Positions 1 to 5,284 of a stretch of DNA of 8,917 bases are shown one piece after another; the stretch's first letter is position 1; every line of letters starts with the position of its first letter. The notes beneath the pieces are model-generated. The model saw only the letters and a list, made by a program, of their open reading frames with translations, ran no database searches and was not told the DNA's origin. The translations under genes were made by a program, and so were the position numbers. Source of the stretch: CAZLGC01 sp964559275 (GTDB lineage: Bacteria > Patescibacteriota > CALEFQ01); assembly GCA_964559275.1 (NCBI GenBank), contig CAZLGC010000045.1, positions 1 to 8,917 of the forward strand, in the 5' to 3' direction.

Positions 1-1
1 G

Positions 2-127
2 GAACTTTTTGGTTCCCCAGATAAACTTGCTAGTATGGGGCGCTCAGCTCACAAATTCTATGAGCCGCAAGCGGCGGTCAAATTAGCCGAGGAGATATTC
101 AATTTAGCTCGCTATGGCAGAGATTGA
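2..127 (+). CDS. murG: MurG C-terminal end (partial, 5' end outside window)
   Basis: An open frame enters from the left edge and stops at TGA 125-127, giving about 41 residues (ELFGSPDKLASMGRSAHKFY then EPQAAVKLAEEIFNLARYGRD). The pattern 'L...P..L..MG..A..F..P.AA..+AE.I..L' is the usual last helices of MurG, the membrane-associated glycosyltransferase that adds GlcNAc to lipid I to make lipid II. Its stop overlaps the murC start by 14 bases, and murG-murC-murB is a classical cell-wall gene order, which supports the call. No catalytic residues are in the visible part, so the name rests on the C-terminal pattern plus context. Confidence 0.72.
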   Translation, partial: ELFGSPDKLASMGRSAHKFYEPQAAVKLAEEIFNLARYGRD

Positions 128-1532
128 TTTGGAAAAAATAAAAACTATTCACTTCATCGGCATCAAGGGAGTAGGGATGTCAGCTTTGGCTGTTATTCTG
201 AAAGGCCAGGGTTTTATTATCACCGGCTCTGATGTCGCCGAAGAATTTATTACAGATAAGAATCTGCAAGCAGCTGGTATCCCGGTACAGGAATTTGGCG
301 CTGCCAATGTTGATTTCAAGCCTGACTTGGTGGTATTGTCACCTTCTTGGGGCGCAGACAACCCGGAGGTTAAGAGGACGCGTGAACTCGGTCTAAAAAC
401 GGTTCCTTGGCCAAAGTTGTTGGGAGTAGTGATGTCACAGCAGCGCGGAATCGTCGTTACCGGCACCCACGGCAAGACGACGACGGCAGCAGCTTTGACA
501 TACGTACTACAAAAGCTGAACCTAGATCCGTCTTATTTGATTGGTACCGGTAAAATCTTCGGTCTCGAGGGAAATGGACATTTCGGGCAGGGTGAATTTT
601 TCGTCGCCGAAGGCGACGAATACAAATCGGATGAAAGTGACAATGATTCCAAATTTCTGCAGCTGTATCCAGAAGCGGCTATAATCACCAGTGTTGAAAT
701 GGATCACCCGGATGTTTTTTCGTCATTGGATGACGTTAAGTCAACTTTCCGCCGCTTCACTAAAAATATAAAAGAAAAAGGTTATATTGCCGCTTGCGGC
801 GATGATCCTAATGTCCGGGAGGTAACGGCTGAAGTTCCCCAAGCTAAAGTTGAATATTATGGCTTGGCAAAAGATAACGACTGGCATGCGACGGATCTCA
901 AATACAATCCGGAGTCGACAGATTTTACAGTTCATCATCGGGGTAAGCTGGTTGGTCGTTTTACAACCCAGTTAGCTGGCAAGCATAGTGTTCTAAACGC
1001 ACTGGGTATCATCGCGCTTTGTGCTCACTTTGGCCTGGACTTGGACGAGGTCAAGGCAGCGCTCAATCAATTCATTGGCAGTGAACGGCGGCTGGAGCCG
1101 AAAGGAGAAGTTGATTCGATCCTGGTCTATGATGATTACGCTCATCATCCCACCGCCATTAAGACTACTTTGCATGGCCTACACCAGCGTTTTCCCAAAC
1201 GGGAGATTTGGTGCGTTTTTCAGCCTCATACTTTTTCACGAACCAAACTGCTGCTGGCTGATTTTGCGGCTTCCTTTGACCAGGCTGATCATGTTTTCCT
1301 GACTGAAATCTGGGGATCGGCCCGGGAAAAAGGTGGCGATGTCAGTAGTCGTGACATTGTCGCTATTGGGGGCAAAGAACACCCGGATATGCGATATTTT
1401 GAGACGCCGGCGGCAGCCAAAAAAGCACTCTTGTCAGAAGTGGATGAAGGGGGTATTGTGATTACCATGGGGGCGGGCGATATATATCACTTGGCCGAAG
1501 AATTCATAGCTGATAAAGGCGAAAAAAAATGA
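114..1532 (+). CDS. murC: UDP-N-acetylmuramate--L-alanine ligase (MurC)
   Basis: This cytoplasmic Mur ligase adds L-alanine to UDP-MurNAc using ATP, the first amino-acid step of peptidoglycan stem-peptide synthesis. The 472 residues fit the family length. Visible motifs: the N-terminal Rossmann nucleotide loop HFIGIKGVGMSALA (13-26); the ATP P-loop GTHGKTTT (117-124); EGDEY (166-170) and DHPD (197-200) in the central domain; GKHSVLNALG (289-298); and the C-terminal motifs DDYAHHPTAI (340-349), FQPHTFSRT (369-377) and GAGDIYHLAE (453-462). The FQPHTFSRT motif argues for MurC rather than the recycling ligase Mpl, although the central EGDEY/DHPD region is of the type shared by Mpl and Firmicute-type MurC. 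About eight acidic residues (KSDESDND, 171-178) are inserted after EGDEY. The ATG at 114 places the Rossmann loop at the usual distance. The gene overlaps murG and shares ATGA with murB, implying translational coupling. Confidence 0.93.
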   Translation: MAEIDLEKIKTIHFIGIKGVGMSALAVILKGQGFIITGSDVAEEFITDKNLQAAGIPVQEFGAANVDFKPDLVVLSPSWGADNPEVKRTRELGLKTVPWPKLLGVVMSQQRGIVVTGTHGKTTTAAALTYVLQKLNLDPSYLIGTGKIFGLEGNGHFGQGEFFVAEGDEYKSDESDNDSKFLQLYPEAAIITSVEMDHPDVFSSLDDVKSTFRRFTKNIKEKGYIAACGDDPNVREVTAEVPQAKVEYYGLAKDNDWHATDLKYNPESTDFTVHHRGKLVGRFTTQLAGKHSVLNALGIIALCAHFGLDLDEVKAALNQFIGSERRLEPKGEVDSILVYDDYAHHPTAIKTTLHGLHQRFPKREIWCVFQPHTFSRTKLLLADFAASFDQADHVFLTEIWGSAREKGGDVSSRDIVAIGGKEHPDMRYFETPAAAKKALLSEVDEGGIVITMGAGDIYHLAEEFIADKGEKK

Positions 1533-2482
1533 GCATAGCAGAGAAAATAAAAATCGAGATTCCCGGAGTTAAGCTGGATGAACCTTTGAAGAATCATACC
1601 ACTTTTCAGATCGGCGGTCCGGCTAAGTATTTTGTGGCCGCTAAGAACCGTTCTGATCTCTTGAAATCAATAAAGTTCGCCTGTGCGAATAAACTTGATT
1701 ACTTTATCCTTGGCGGCGGCAGCAATGTCTTGTTTTTGGATGATGGTTTCTCGGGCCTGGTCATAAAAAATGAAACGGGAGAGATCGGCGGTCAGGGAAG
1801 CACGGTTACTGTTGATTCCGGCTACGAATTACATGGTCTGGTGCGCTATGCCTGCAAAGAGGGCTTGTCGGGCATCCAGGAGCTTTCCTGGATTCCGGGC
1901 AAGGTTGGTGGAGCTATCTACGGAAATGCTGGTGCGCACGGAGTCAATATGGCCAACTTGGTCACAGAAGTTGAAGCCTATGACTGCGAGGCGCAACAGG
2001 TCAAGAAGTTTTCCAATAAAGAATGCGAATTTGCTTATCGTTCCAGTATCTTCAAGAAGCAAAAAGAATTGCTGATTTTAGGCGCTACGCTTAAGATGTC
2101 AAAGGGTCTTTCAAACGAGCTTCTGGATAAGTGTGAAGGCATAAAAAATACCCGCAAGGAGAAACTGCCCCAGCAGCCCAGTGCCGGATGCGTGTTCAAA
2201 AATGTTTCCTGGGATGAAGCAGAAGACAATCCAGAGCTGAAAGCAGCGGCTGCCCCCGTATCGGAGCTGCCGGAAATCCCGGCTGGCCTGCTTGTTGATC
2301 AAGCCGGCCTCAAAGGCAAAAAAGTTGGCGGAGCCATGGTTTCCAAAAAACATGCAAATTTCATAGTTAATGCCGGCGATGCCACGGCCGATGATGTTTT
2401 GAAATTAATCAGCCTGGTCAAATCGCGGATTCGTGACAAATTCGGTGTTGAGCTTGATTGTGAAATTCAAATAATCAAATAG
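1529..2482 (+). CDS. murB: UDP-N-acetylenolpyruvoylglucosamine reductase (MurB)
   Basis: MurB is the FAD enzyme that reduces UDP-GlcNAc-enolpyruvate to UDP-MurNAc with NADPH, making the substrate of the neighbouring MurC. Family motifs are all present: NHTTFQIGGPAKYF (22-35) and GGGSNVLFLDDGF (62-74) for FAD binding, SGIQELSWIPGKVGGAIYGN (114-133), YRSSIFK (170-176) with the substrate arginine, PSAGCVFKN (217-225), GLKGKKVGGAMVSKKHANFIVN (two parts, 260-281) and a C-terminal CEIQII with the conserved Glu (312). Two departures: the proton-donor position, Ser in the classical SAGSFFKNP motif, is Cys221, and about 20 residues rich in Glu and Ala (226-247) follow that motif before IPAGLLVDQAG. 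The ATG lies inside the ATGA overlap with the murC stop and has no Shine-Dalgarno, so translation is probably coupled. 317 residues is within the family range. Confidence 0.94.
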   Translation: MSIAEKIKIEIPGVKLDEPLKNHTTFQIGGPAKYFVAAKNRSDLLKSIKFACANKLDYFILGGGSNVLFLDDGFSGLVIKNETGEIGGQGSTVTVDSGYELHGLVRYACKEGLSGIQELSWIPGKVGGAIYGNAGAHGVNMANLVTEVEAYDCEAQQVKKFSNKECEFAYRSSIFKKQKELLILGATLKMSKGLSNELLDKCEGIKNTRKEKLPQQPSAGCVFKNVSWDEAEDNPELKAAAAPVSELPEIPAGLLVDQAGLKGKKVGGAMVSKKHANFIVNAGDATADDVLKLISLVKSRIRDKFGVELDCEIQIIK

Positions 2483-2488
2483 AAATAT

Positions 2489-3055
2489 ATGAAGATTGTC
2501 ATTAAAGGAAAGAATACCGAGCTGACGCCCAGTCTGAAGGAGTATGTTTACGAAAAAGTCGGAGCCCTGGAAAAATATTTCAAGCGGGTGGTTGAGGTAA
2601 ACGTGGAGTTGGAAGTTGACCGTAAGCATAAGTCCGGGGAGATCTACCGGGCGGAGGTAATGATGTTTGTGCCCCGGGATATTCTGCGGGCGGAAGAGAA
2701 AGCGACCGATATGTATGCGGCGGTTGACTTGGTAATGCCCAAACTGAAAAAACAGATAGAAAAATATAAAGGAAAGATTCGTGATAAGCATGTCAAAAAA
2801 GCCCGGTTTTGGGCTATTCGAGATTGGTTTAATCCGCGAGCAGAAGTATCAGCGGCTAATGAGACTGTGGAAAAACCACGGATAGTCAAGCGAAAACGTT
2901 TTTCGCTTACAAAACCAATGACAGAAGATGAGGCTATCCGCCAGATGAATTTGATCGGGCATGATTTCTTCTTATTTAATAATGCGCAGACGAATCGGAT
3001 GAGCGTGGTTTATAAGCGTGAGGACGATGACTACGGATTGATCGAGCCGGAGTAG
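2489..3055 (+). CDS. hpf: Long-form ribosome hibernation-promoting factor (HPF/RaiA)
   Basis: A two-domain long HPF of 188 residues. Residues 1 to about 95 are the RaiA/S30AE domain that binds the decoding region of the 30S subunit (MKIVIKGKNTELTPSLKEYV start, YRAEVMMFVPR at 53-63, ATDMYAAVDLVMPKLKKQIE at 72-91). A basic linker follows (about 92-128), then the C-terminal dimerisation domain (130-188: RIVKRKRFSLTKPMTEDEAI, QMNLIGHDFFLFNNAQT, DYGLIEPE). In long HPFs the C-terminal domain pairs two 70S ribosomes into inactive 100S dimers during starvation. The start follows murB by only 6 bases in the context AAATATATG without a Shine-Dalgarno sequence, so the gene probably shares the mur transcript. 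Linking cell-wall and ribosome-hibernation genes is a context observation, not a demonstrated functional link. Confidence 0.94.
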   Translation: MKIVIKGKNTELTPSLKEYVYEKVGALEKYFKRVVEVNVELEVDRKHKSGEIYRAEVMMFVPRDILRAEEKATDMYAAVDLVMPKLKKQIEKYKGKIRDKHVKKARFWAIRDWFNPRAEVSAANETVEKPRIVKRKRFSLTKPMTEDEAIRQMNLIGHDFFLFNNAQTNRMSVVYKREDDDYGLIEPE

Positions 3056-3072
3056 ATTAGAATTTTCAATAC

Positions 3073-3078
3073 GGGAGG
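3073..3078 (+). promoter_or_regulatory. Shine-Dalgarno site of the NUDIX gene
   Basis: GGGAGG lies 5 bases upstream of the ATG at 3084. It fixes the start of the NUDIX gene and is one of the few recognisable Shine-Dalgarno sequences in the window. Most neighbouring genes start without one. Confidence 0.75.
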
Positions 3079-3083
3079 TTAAA

Positions 3084-3599
3084 ATGCATGATGCAACCCT
3101 AGTTTATTTTTTCAGGGAAAACGACCATGGTCGTGAAGTTTGTTTGGGTCTGAAGAAGAAATCCCTGAAGAAATTCGGAGTCAAGAAGTGGAATGGATTC
3201 GGTGGCAGTGTTGAGTCGGATGAAGGCATTGTAGATTGTGCCTGCCGCGAGGTGACGGAAGAAGCAGCGGTAAAAATCAAACCGCAGGACCTGCGGTTGG
3301 TTGCCCGGATTACTTTTCACTTTCCTGATGTCGATCCGTCAGAGGACTGGGATCAAACGGTTTATGTTTTCTTTGCCGAAGATTTCCTAGGTGATCCGGC
3401 GGAGACAGCCGAGATGATTCCGGAATGGTTTCCGGTCCAGAAAGAAAAACTGCCCTGGGCAGAGATGTGGGTTTCCGACGATCTCTGGGTATGGGATGCT
3501 TTTTCCGGCGCAAAGTTCGCTGGCACAATTTCCTTCAACGAGCGAGGTGAGAGCGTCCGTTCAGTAAACCTGGAAAAGGTTGCCGAACTAATGCTCTAA
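3084..3599 (+). CDS. MTH1-like NUDIX hydrolase (putative oxidised purine nucleotide sanitiser)
   Basis: A 171-residue NUDIX protein. The Nudix box GX5EX7REUXEEXGU spans residues 41-63, with the metal-binding E56, E59 and E60 present and Ala62 where the consensus has Gly. Beyond the box it resembles the MTH1/NUDT1 subfamily: KWNGFGG (35-41) with the Asn that contacts the base in MTH1, EWFPV (114-118), and EMWVSDDLW (127-135), which parallels the Trp-Asp-Asp base-recognition motif of MTH1 with one extra residue. The C-terminal FAGTISFNE (145-153) also follows the MTH1 pattern. MTH1 enzymes hydrolyse 8-oxo-dGTP and related oxidised purine triphosphates; the exact substrate here is inferred. GGGAGG at 3073-3078 supports the ATG. 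It is the last gene of the murG-murC-murB-hpf operon, 28 bases after hpf and just before an intrinsic terminator. Confidence 0.87.
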   Translation: MHDATLVYFFRENDHGREVCLGLKKKSLKKFGVKKWNGFGGSVESDEGIVDCACREVTEEAAVKIKPQDLRLVARITFHFPDVDPSEDWDQTVYVFFAEDFLGDPAETAEMIPEWFPVQKEKLPWAEMWVSDDLWVWDAFSGAKFAGTISFNERGESVRSVNLEKVAELML

Positions 3600-3607
3600 C
3601 TAGGGAG

Positions 3608-3638
3608 AATAGACCTGCGGCCCAGGTCTATTTTTCTT
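3608..3638 (+). terminator. Intrinsic terminator of the mur-hpf-NUDIX operon
   Basis: A perfect 10-bp stem AATAGACCTG / CAGGTCTATT with loop CGGCC, followed by TTTCTT, begins 9 bases after the NUDIX stop. The U-tract overlaps the -35 box of the following promoter, so termination and re-initiation are packed back to back. Confidence 0.9.
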
Positions 3639-3665
3639 GACAAAAGTTATAGTATTTGTTACTAT
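3637..3665 (+). promoter_or_regulatory. Strong sigma-70-type promoter of the orphan RNA unit
   Basis: A perfect -35 TTGACA (3637-3642), a 17-base spacer and a -10 TACTAT (3660-3665, four of six consensus bases) predict transcription starting near 3672. No protein gene begins in the following 330 bases, so the promoter appears to drive the structured RNA that follows. A perfect palindrome occupies the spacer and the -10 box. Confidence 0.75.
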
Positions 3666-3668
3666 AAC
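3646..3668. promoter_or_regulatory. Palindromic operator candidate within the promoter
   Basis: GTTATAGTA and TACTATAAC form a perfect 9-bp inverted repeat with a 5-base spacer (TTTGT). It sits between the -35 and -10 boxes and covers the -10. It lies upstream of the predicted start, so it would act as DNA rather than as an RNA hairpin. The position and two-fold symmetry are typical of a site for a dimeric repressor. No regulator gene is present in the window, so the binding protein is unknown. Confidence 0.6.
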
Positions 3669-3671
3669 AAT

Positions 3672-3841
3672 GTCCGGACAACCGAGCATTCTGAACGTAA
3701 CTGATTGAGTCGTTTGAATCTCGGCAAAACTGCGAAACAGCTTCTGCTGCACTAACAGTTTCGCCGCATCAAATCTCATTTAAGTGCGGGACTGAGCCCG
3801 GCTTGTCCGGGCTAGACGACACCTCCGAGCGAGGTGTTTTC
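3672..3841 (+). ncRNA. Candidate structured non-coding RNA, about 170 nt, family not recognised
   Basis: Predicted to start at G3672, seven bases after a good -10 box, and to end in an intrinsic terminator at 3819-3841. No coding frame fits. Predicted pairing: a 10-bp long-range closing helix between 3672-3681 and 3803-3812 (one G:U pair); a long hairpin at 3682-3724 (CCGAG/CTCGG, a bulged C, ATTC/GAAT, then AACG/CGTT and ACT/AGT around GATTG); a second hairpin at 3732-3764 (GCGAAAC/GTTTCGC with an inner AGC/GCT capped by TTCT); a weak CGCA/TGCG pairing (3765-3788); and a 7-bp hairpin AGCCCGG/CCGGGCT at 3795-3813 that competes with the closing helix. Motifs of SRP RNA, RNase P RNA, tmRNA and tRNA were looked for and not seen. 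A 6S-like RNA or a raiA-type RNA (hpf lies nearby) cannot be excluded. The boundaries rest on promoter and terminator reading only. Confidence 0.6.
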
Positions 3842-3842
3842 T
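3819..3842 (+). terminator. Intrinsic terminator of the orphan RNA unit
   Basis: A perfect 7-bp stem ACACCTC / GAGGTGT around CGAGC, running directly into TTTTCT. It lies about 150-170 bases after the predicted transcription start and ends the candidate RNA. No gene stops immediately upstream, which is why it is read as part of an RNA gene. Confidence 0.78.
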
Positions 3843-3882
3843 AGCGGCCTAGACATTTGTTTATTTAATGGTTAATGATTGA

Positions 3883-3888
3883 TATAAT
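3883..3888 (+). promoter_or_regulatory. TATAAT box, possible promoter of the PIN gene
   Basis: A perfect -10 hexamer TATAAT. The best -35 at 17 bases is TTTATT (3860-3865), which is weak. Transcription would start near 3895, giving a leader of about 110 nt made up almost entirely of the A/T-rich inverted repeat. Local AT-richness makes a chance match plausible. Confidence 0.42.
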
Positions 3889-3903
3889 ATAAGTGTCAAA
3901 ATA

Positions 3904-4008
3904 AAAAATTTAAAATTCAAAAGAAATCTAAAATTAAAACGTAAAAAGGTGTTTTGATTTTAATCTTTCAATTTCTTTTGAATTTTAGTGTTTAAATTTT
4001 AAATTTTT
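3904..4008. repeat. A/T-rich imperfect inverted repeat abutting the PIN start codon
   Basis: The left arm is A-rich (3904-3940), the centre is GTAAAAAGGT and the right arm is T-rich (3951-4008). Two exact 14-bp pairings are visible: 3904-3917 with 3995-4008, and 3914-3927 with 3971-3984. Shorter pairing continues toward the centre (ATTAAAA with TTTTAAT). The right arm ends inside the TTG start codon of the PIN gene, so the folded transcript would bury the ribosome binding region. The style (A-rich arm, then T-rich arm on the plus strand) matches the element at 8207-8348, but the sequences differ. Its origin is not known. Confidence 0.75.
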
Positions 4009-4408
4009 GCTAAACGTTGTCCTCGACACCAATTTGATAATTGCCGCGTACTATAATCGTCGGAGTGCCTCGGCGCAGATTTTGGATTTGGCCAGAAACG
4101 GAAAAATAAACGTTCTCTGGTCGGAAAAGGTTTTTGAAGAAGCTAAGTTTATACTGGACAAAATCAAGGCGGGGGTTGAATTTAGAAAAAGCTTACTGTC
4201 TATCTATAAAGAAAGTCGCAAAGTTATAAAACCAGAGCGTGACATCGACGTTATAGAAGATGACCCGAGTGATAACAAGCTGATCGGCTGTGCGGTGAAA
4301 GGAGCGTCTTACATAATTAGCAACGACCACCATTTGCTTGATATAGGCGAGTATAAAGGAATTAAGATGGTTCGCCCACAGGCTTTCTTACGGGAGTTGA
4401 AAATTTAA
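4007..4408 (+). CDS. PIN-domain putative ribonuclease (toxin-like, no antitoxin seen)
   Basis: A 133-residue single PIN domain, a metal-dependent RNase fold used by many toxins. The N-terminus LNVVLDTNLIIAAYY carries the first acidic residue D7 and the conserved N9. E40, E44 and E45 are candidates for the central acidic site, and EDDPSDNKLIGCA (84-96) followed by YIISNDHHLL (102-111) provides D89 and D107. The pattern resembles the PIN family of COG1569. The start is TTG at 4007: there is no in-frame ATG upstream before a TAG at 3986-3988, and the domain begins immediately, so little or nothing is missing. No partner antitoxin gene is visible on either side, so calling it a toxin is inference; a housekeeping or solitary RNase is equally possible. 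A promoter for the next gene lies in its last codons. Confidence 0.82.
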   Translation: MLNVVLDTNLIIAAYYNRRSASAQILDLARNGKINVLWSEKVFEEAKFILDKIKAGVEFRKSLLSIYKESRKVIKPERDIDVIEDDPSDNKLIGCAVKGASYIISNDHHLLDIGEYKGIKMVRPQAFLRELKI

Positions 4409-4424
4409 GACCAGGTGTTATAAT
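4397..4424 (+). promoter_or_regulatory. Promoter of the EF-Tu-like gene
   Basis: TTGAAA (4397-4402), a 16-base spacer and a perfect TATAAT (4419-4424) overlap the last codons of the PIN gene. Transcription is predicted near 4431, leaving a leader of only about 10 nt (GGAAACATAT) with no Shine-Dalgarno, i.e. an almost leaderless message. Confidence 0.68.
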
Positions 4425-4440
4425 TTTTACGGAAACATAT

Positions 4441-4701
4441 ATGGCCGAAACTCAAAAAATAGGCCACGTTACCCATTATTTTGGTAAGATTGGAGTTGGA
4501 GTAGTCGAGCTTGATGACGGGGAATTGAAGGTCGGAGACAAAATTAAGTTTTCCGGCCCCAAAACTGACTTTGAGCAAACGGTTGATTCGATGCAGGTTG
4601 ACAAAGAACCGGTGGAATCAGCTAAGGCCGGAGACTCATTCGGCCTCAAGGTTACGGAAAAAGTCAAAGACGGTGACGAGGTCCATCTGGTAACTGAATA
4701 G
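4441..4701 (+). CDS. Stand-alone EF-Tu domain-2-like beta-barrel protein
   Basis: An 86-residue protein that resembles a single translation-factor beta-barrel (domain 2 of EF-Tu, IF2 and SelB): KIGHVTHYFGKIGVGVVEL, then LKVGDKIKFSG (29-39), SMQVDKEPVESAKAGD (49-64), and FGLKVTEKVKDGDEV. The 'G.V.....+.GV..V....L+.GD.I......' and 'A..GD..GL.......GD.V' patterns are those of the barrel that in full factors contacts tRNA or the ribosome. There is no GTPase domain; P-loop and NKXD motifs are absent. Proteins of this kind are sometimes annotated as translation elongation factor-like; a specific function is not known. The start is fixed by the upstream promoter and by the barrel beginning immediately. 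It has its own promoter inside the PIN gene. Confidence 0.8.
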   Translation: MAETQKIGHVTHYFGKIGVGVVELDDGELKVGDKIKFSGPKTDFEQTVDSMQVDKEPVESAKAGDSFGLKVTEKVKDGDEVHLVTE

Positions 4702-4758
4702 GCTAATAAGATTAATCTGCCTAGCCTCGGTTAGCGGGGAGGCGGAATAGTTTAGTAT

Positions 4759-5283
4759 ATGGCAAAAGCACTATTGGTAGTAGCCCAGGACAAGTATAAA
4801 GATAAAGAATACCTGGACACGAAAGCAGCCCTGGAGGACAACGAAATTGAAGTTCGCACGGCCGCAAAAACTAAGGATAAGGCCAAGGGTGTAGACGGCG
4901 GCGAAGTTGATCCGGATTTCGCTCTAGCCGACGTTAGGCTGGATGAATTTGATGCGGTTGTTTTCATTGGCGGCGAAGGGTCGGCGCAGTACTTTGACGA
5001 TCAGGAAGCGCAGAAAATTCTGAAAACGGCTGCGAAAGATGGCAAAATCGTGGCGGCAATCTGTATTGCCCCCAAATTGCTGGCTAATGTTGGTTTGCTG
5101 AAGGGTATCCGGGCGACGTCTTTTCCCTCGGTCAAAGAGGATTTGATTAGTGCCGGAGCTGATTTTACCGGCGAACCGGTTGAGTCCGAAGGCCATATCT
5201 TCACTGCCAACGGCCCGGACGCAGCCGAAGAGTTTGGCGAAAAAATCGCCTTTACGCTCATGTCCGAGGCTATCGGGGAGTAA
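4759..5283 (+). CDS. DJ-1/PfpI family protein
   Basis: A 174-residue single DJ-1/PfpI (class I glutamine amidotransferase-like) domain. The nucleophile elbow is AAICIAP (99-105) with Cys102; the conserved acidic residue of the first loop is probably E17 (DKYKDKEY); DAVVFIGGEGS (65-75) and HIFTANGPDAAEEFG (146-160) are family patterns. The residue after the Cys is Ile, not the His of AICHGP proteases and deglycases, so a classical protease triad is not evident; redox or aldehyde-detoxifying roles known in the family are possible but unproven. The start context is AGTATATGG with no close Shine-Dalgarno. It lies 57 bases after the EF-Tu-like gene and 1 base before the xseA TTG start, so it is probably cotranscribed with xseA. 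Confidence 0.88.
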   Translation: MAKALLVVAQDKYKDKEYLDTKAALEDNEIEVRTAAKTKDKAKGVDGGEVDPDFALADVRLDEFDAVVFIGGEGSAQYFDDQEAQKILKTAAKDGKIVAAICIAPKLLANVGLLKGIRATSFPSVKEDLISAGADFTGEPVESEGHIFTANGPDAAEEFGEKIAFTLMSEAIGE

Positions 5284-5284
5284 T

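Noticed and set aside
3670..3708. A 12-codon ORF (ATG TCC GGA CAA ...) as a leader peptide at the head of the RNA unit
   Set aside because: The ATG is only 4 bases after the -10 box, probably upstream of the transcription start, and has no ribosome binding site.
3672..3841. Known RNAs: SRP RNA, RNase P RNA, tmRNA, tRNA
   Set aside because: Their signature sequences (the SRP GGAAG-GNAGCAGC loop, the RNase P GAGGAAAGTCC core, the tmRNA/tRNA GGTTCGAATCC arm) were not found in this stretch on either strand.
4719..4743. GC-rich hairpin (GCCTC/GAGGC) between the EF-Tu-like and DJ-1 genes as a terminator
   Set aside because: There is no T-tract after it, the stem is only 5 bp and the loop is 10 bases. 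GGGGAGG here is also too far (about 16 bases) from the DJ-1 ATG to be a normal Shine-Dalgarno.
5150..5284. ATG-started N-terminal extension of XseA
   Set aside because: It overlaps DJ-1 by 134 bases in another frame, and its residues do not resemble XseA. The family homology begins just after TTG 5285.
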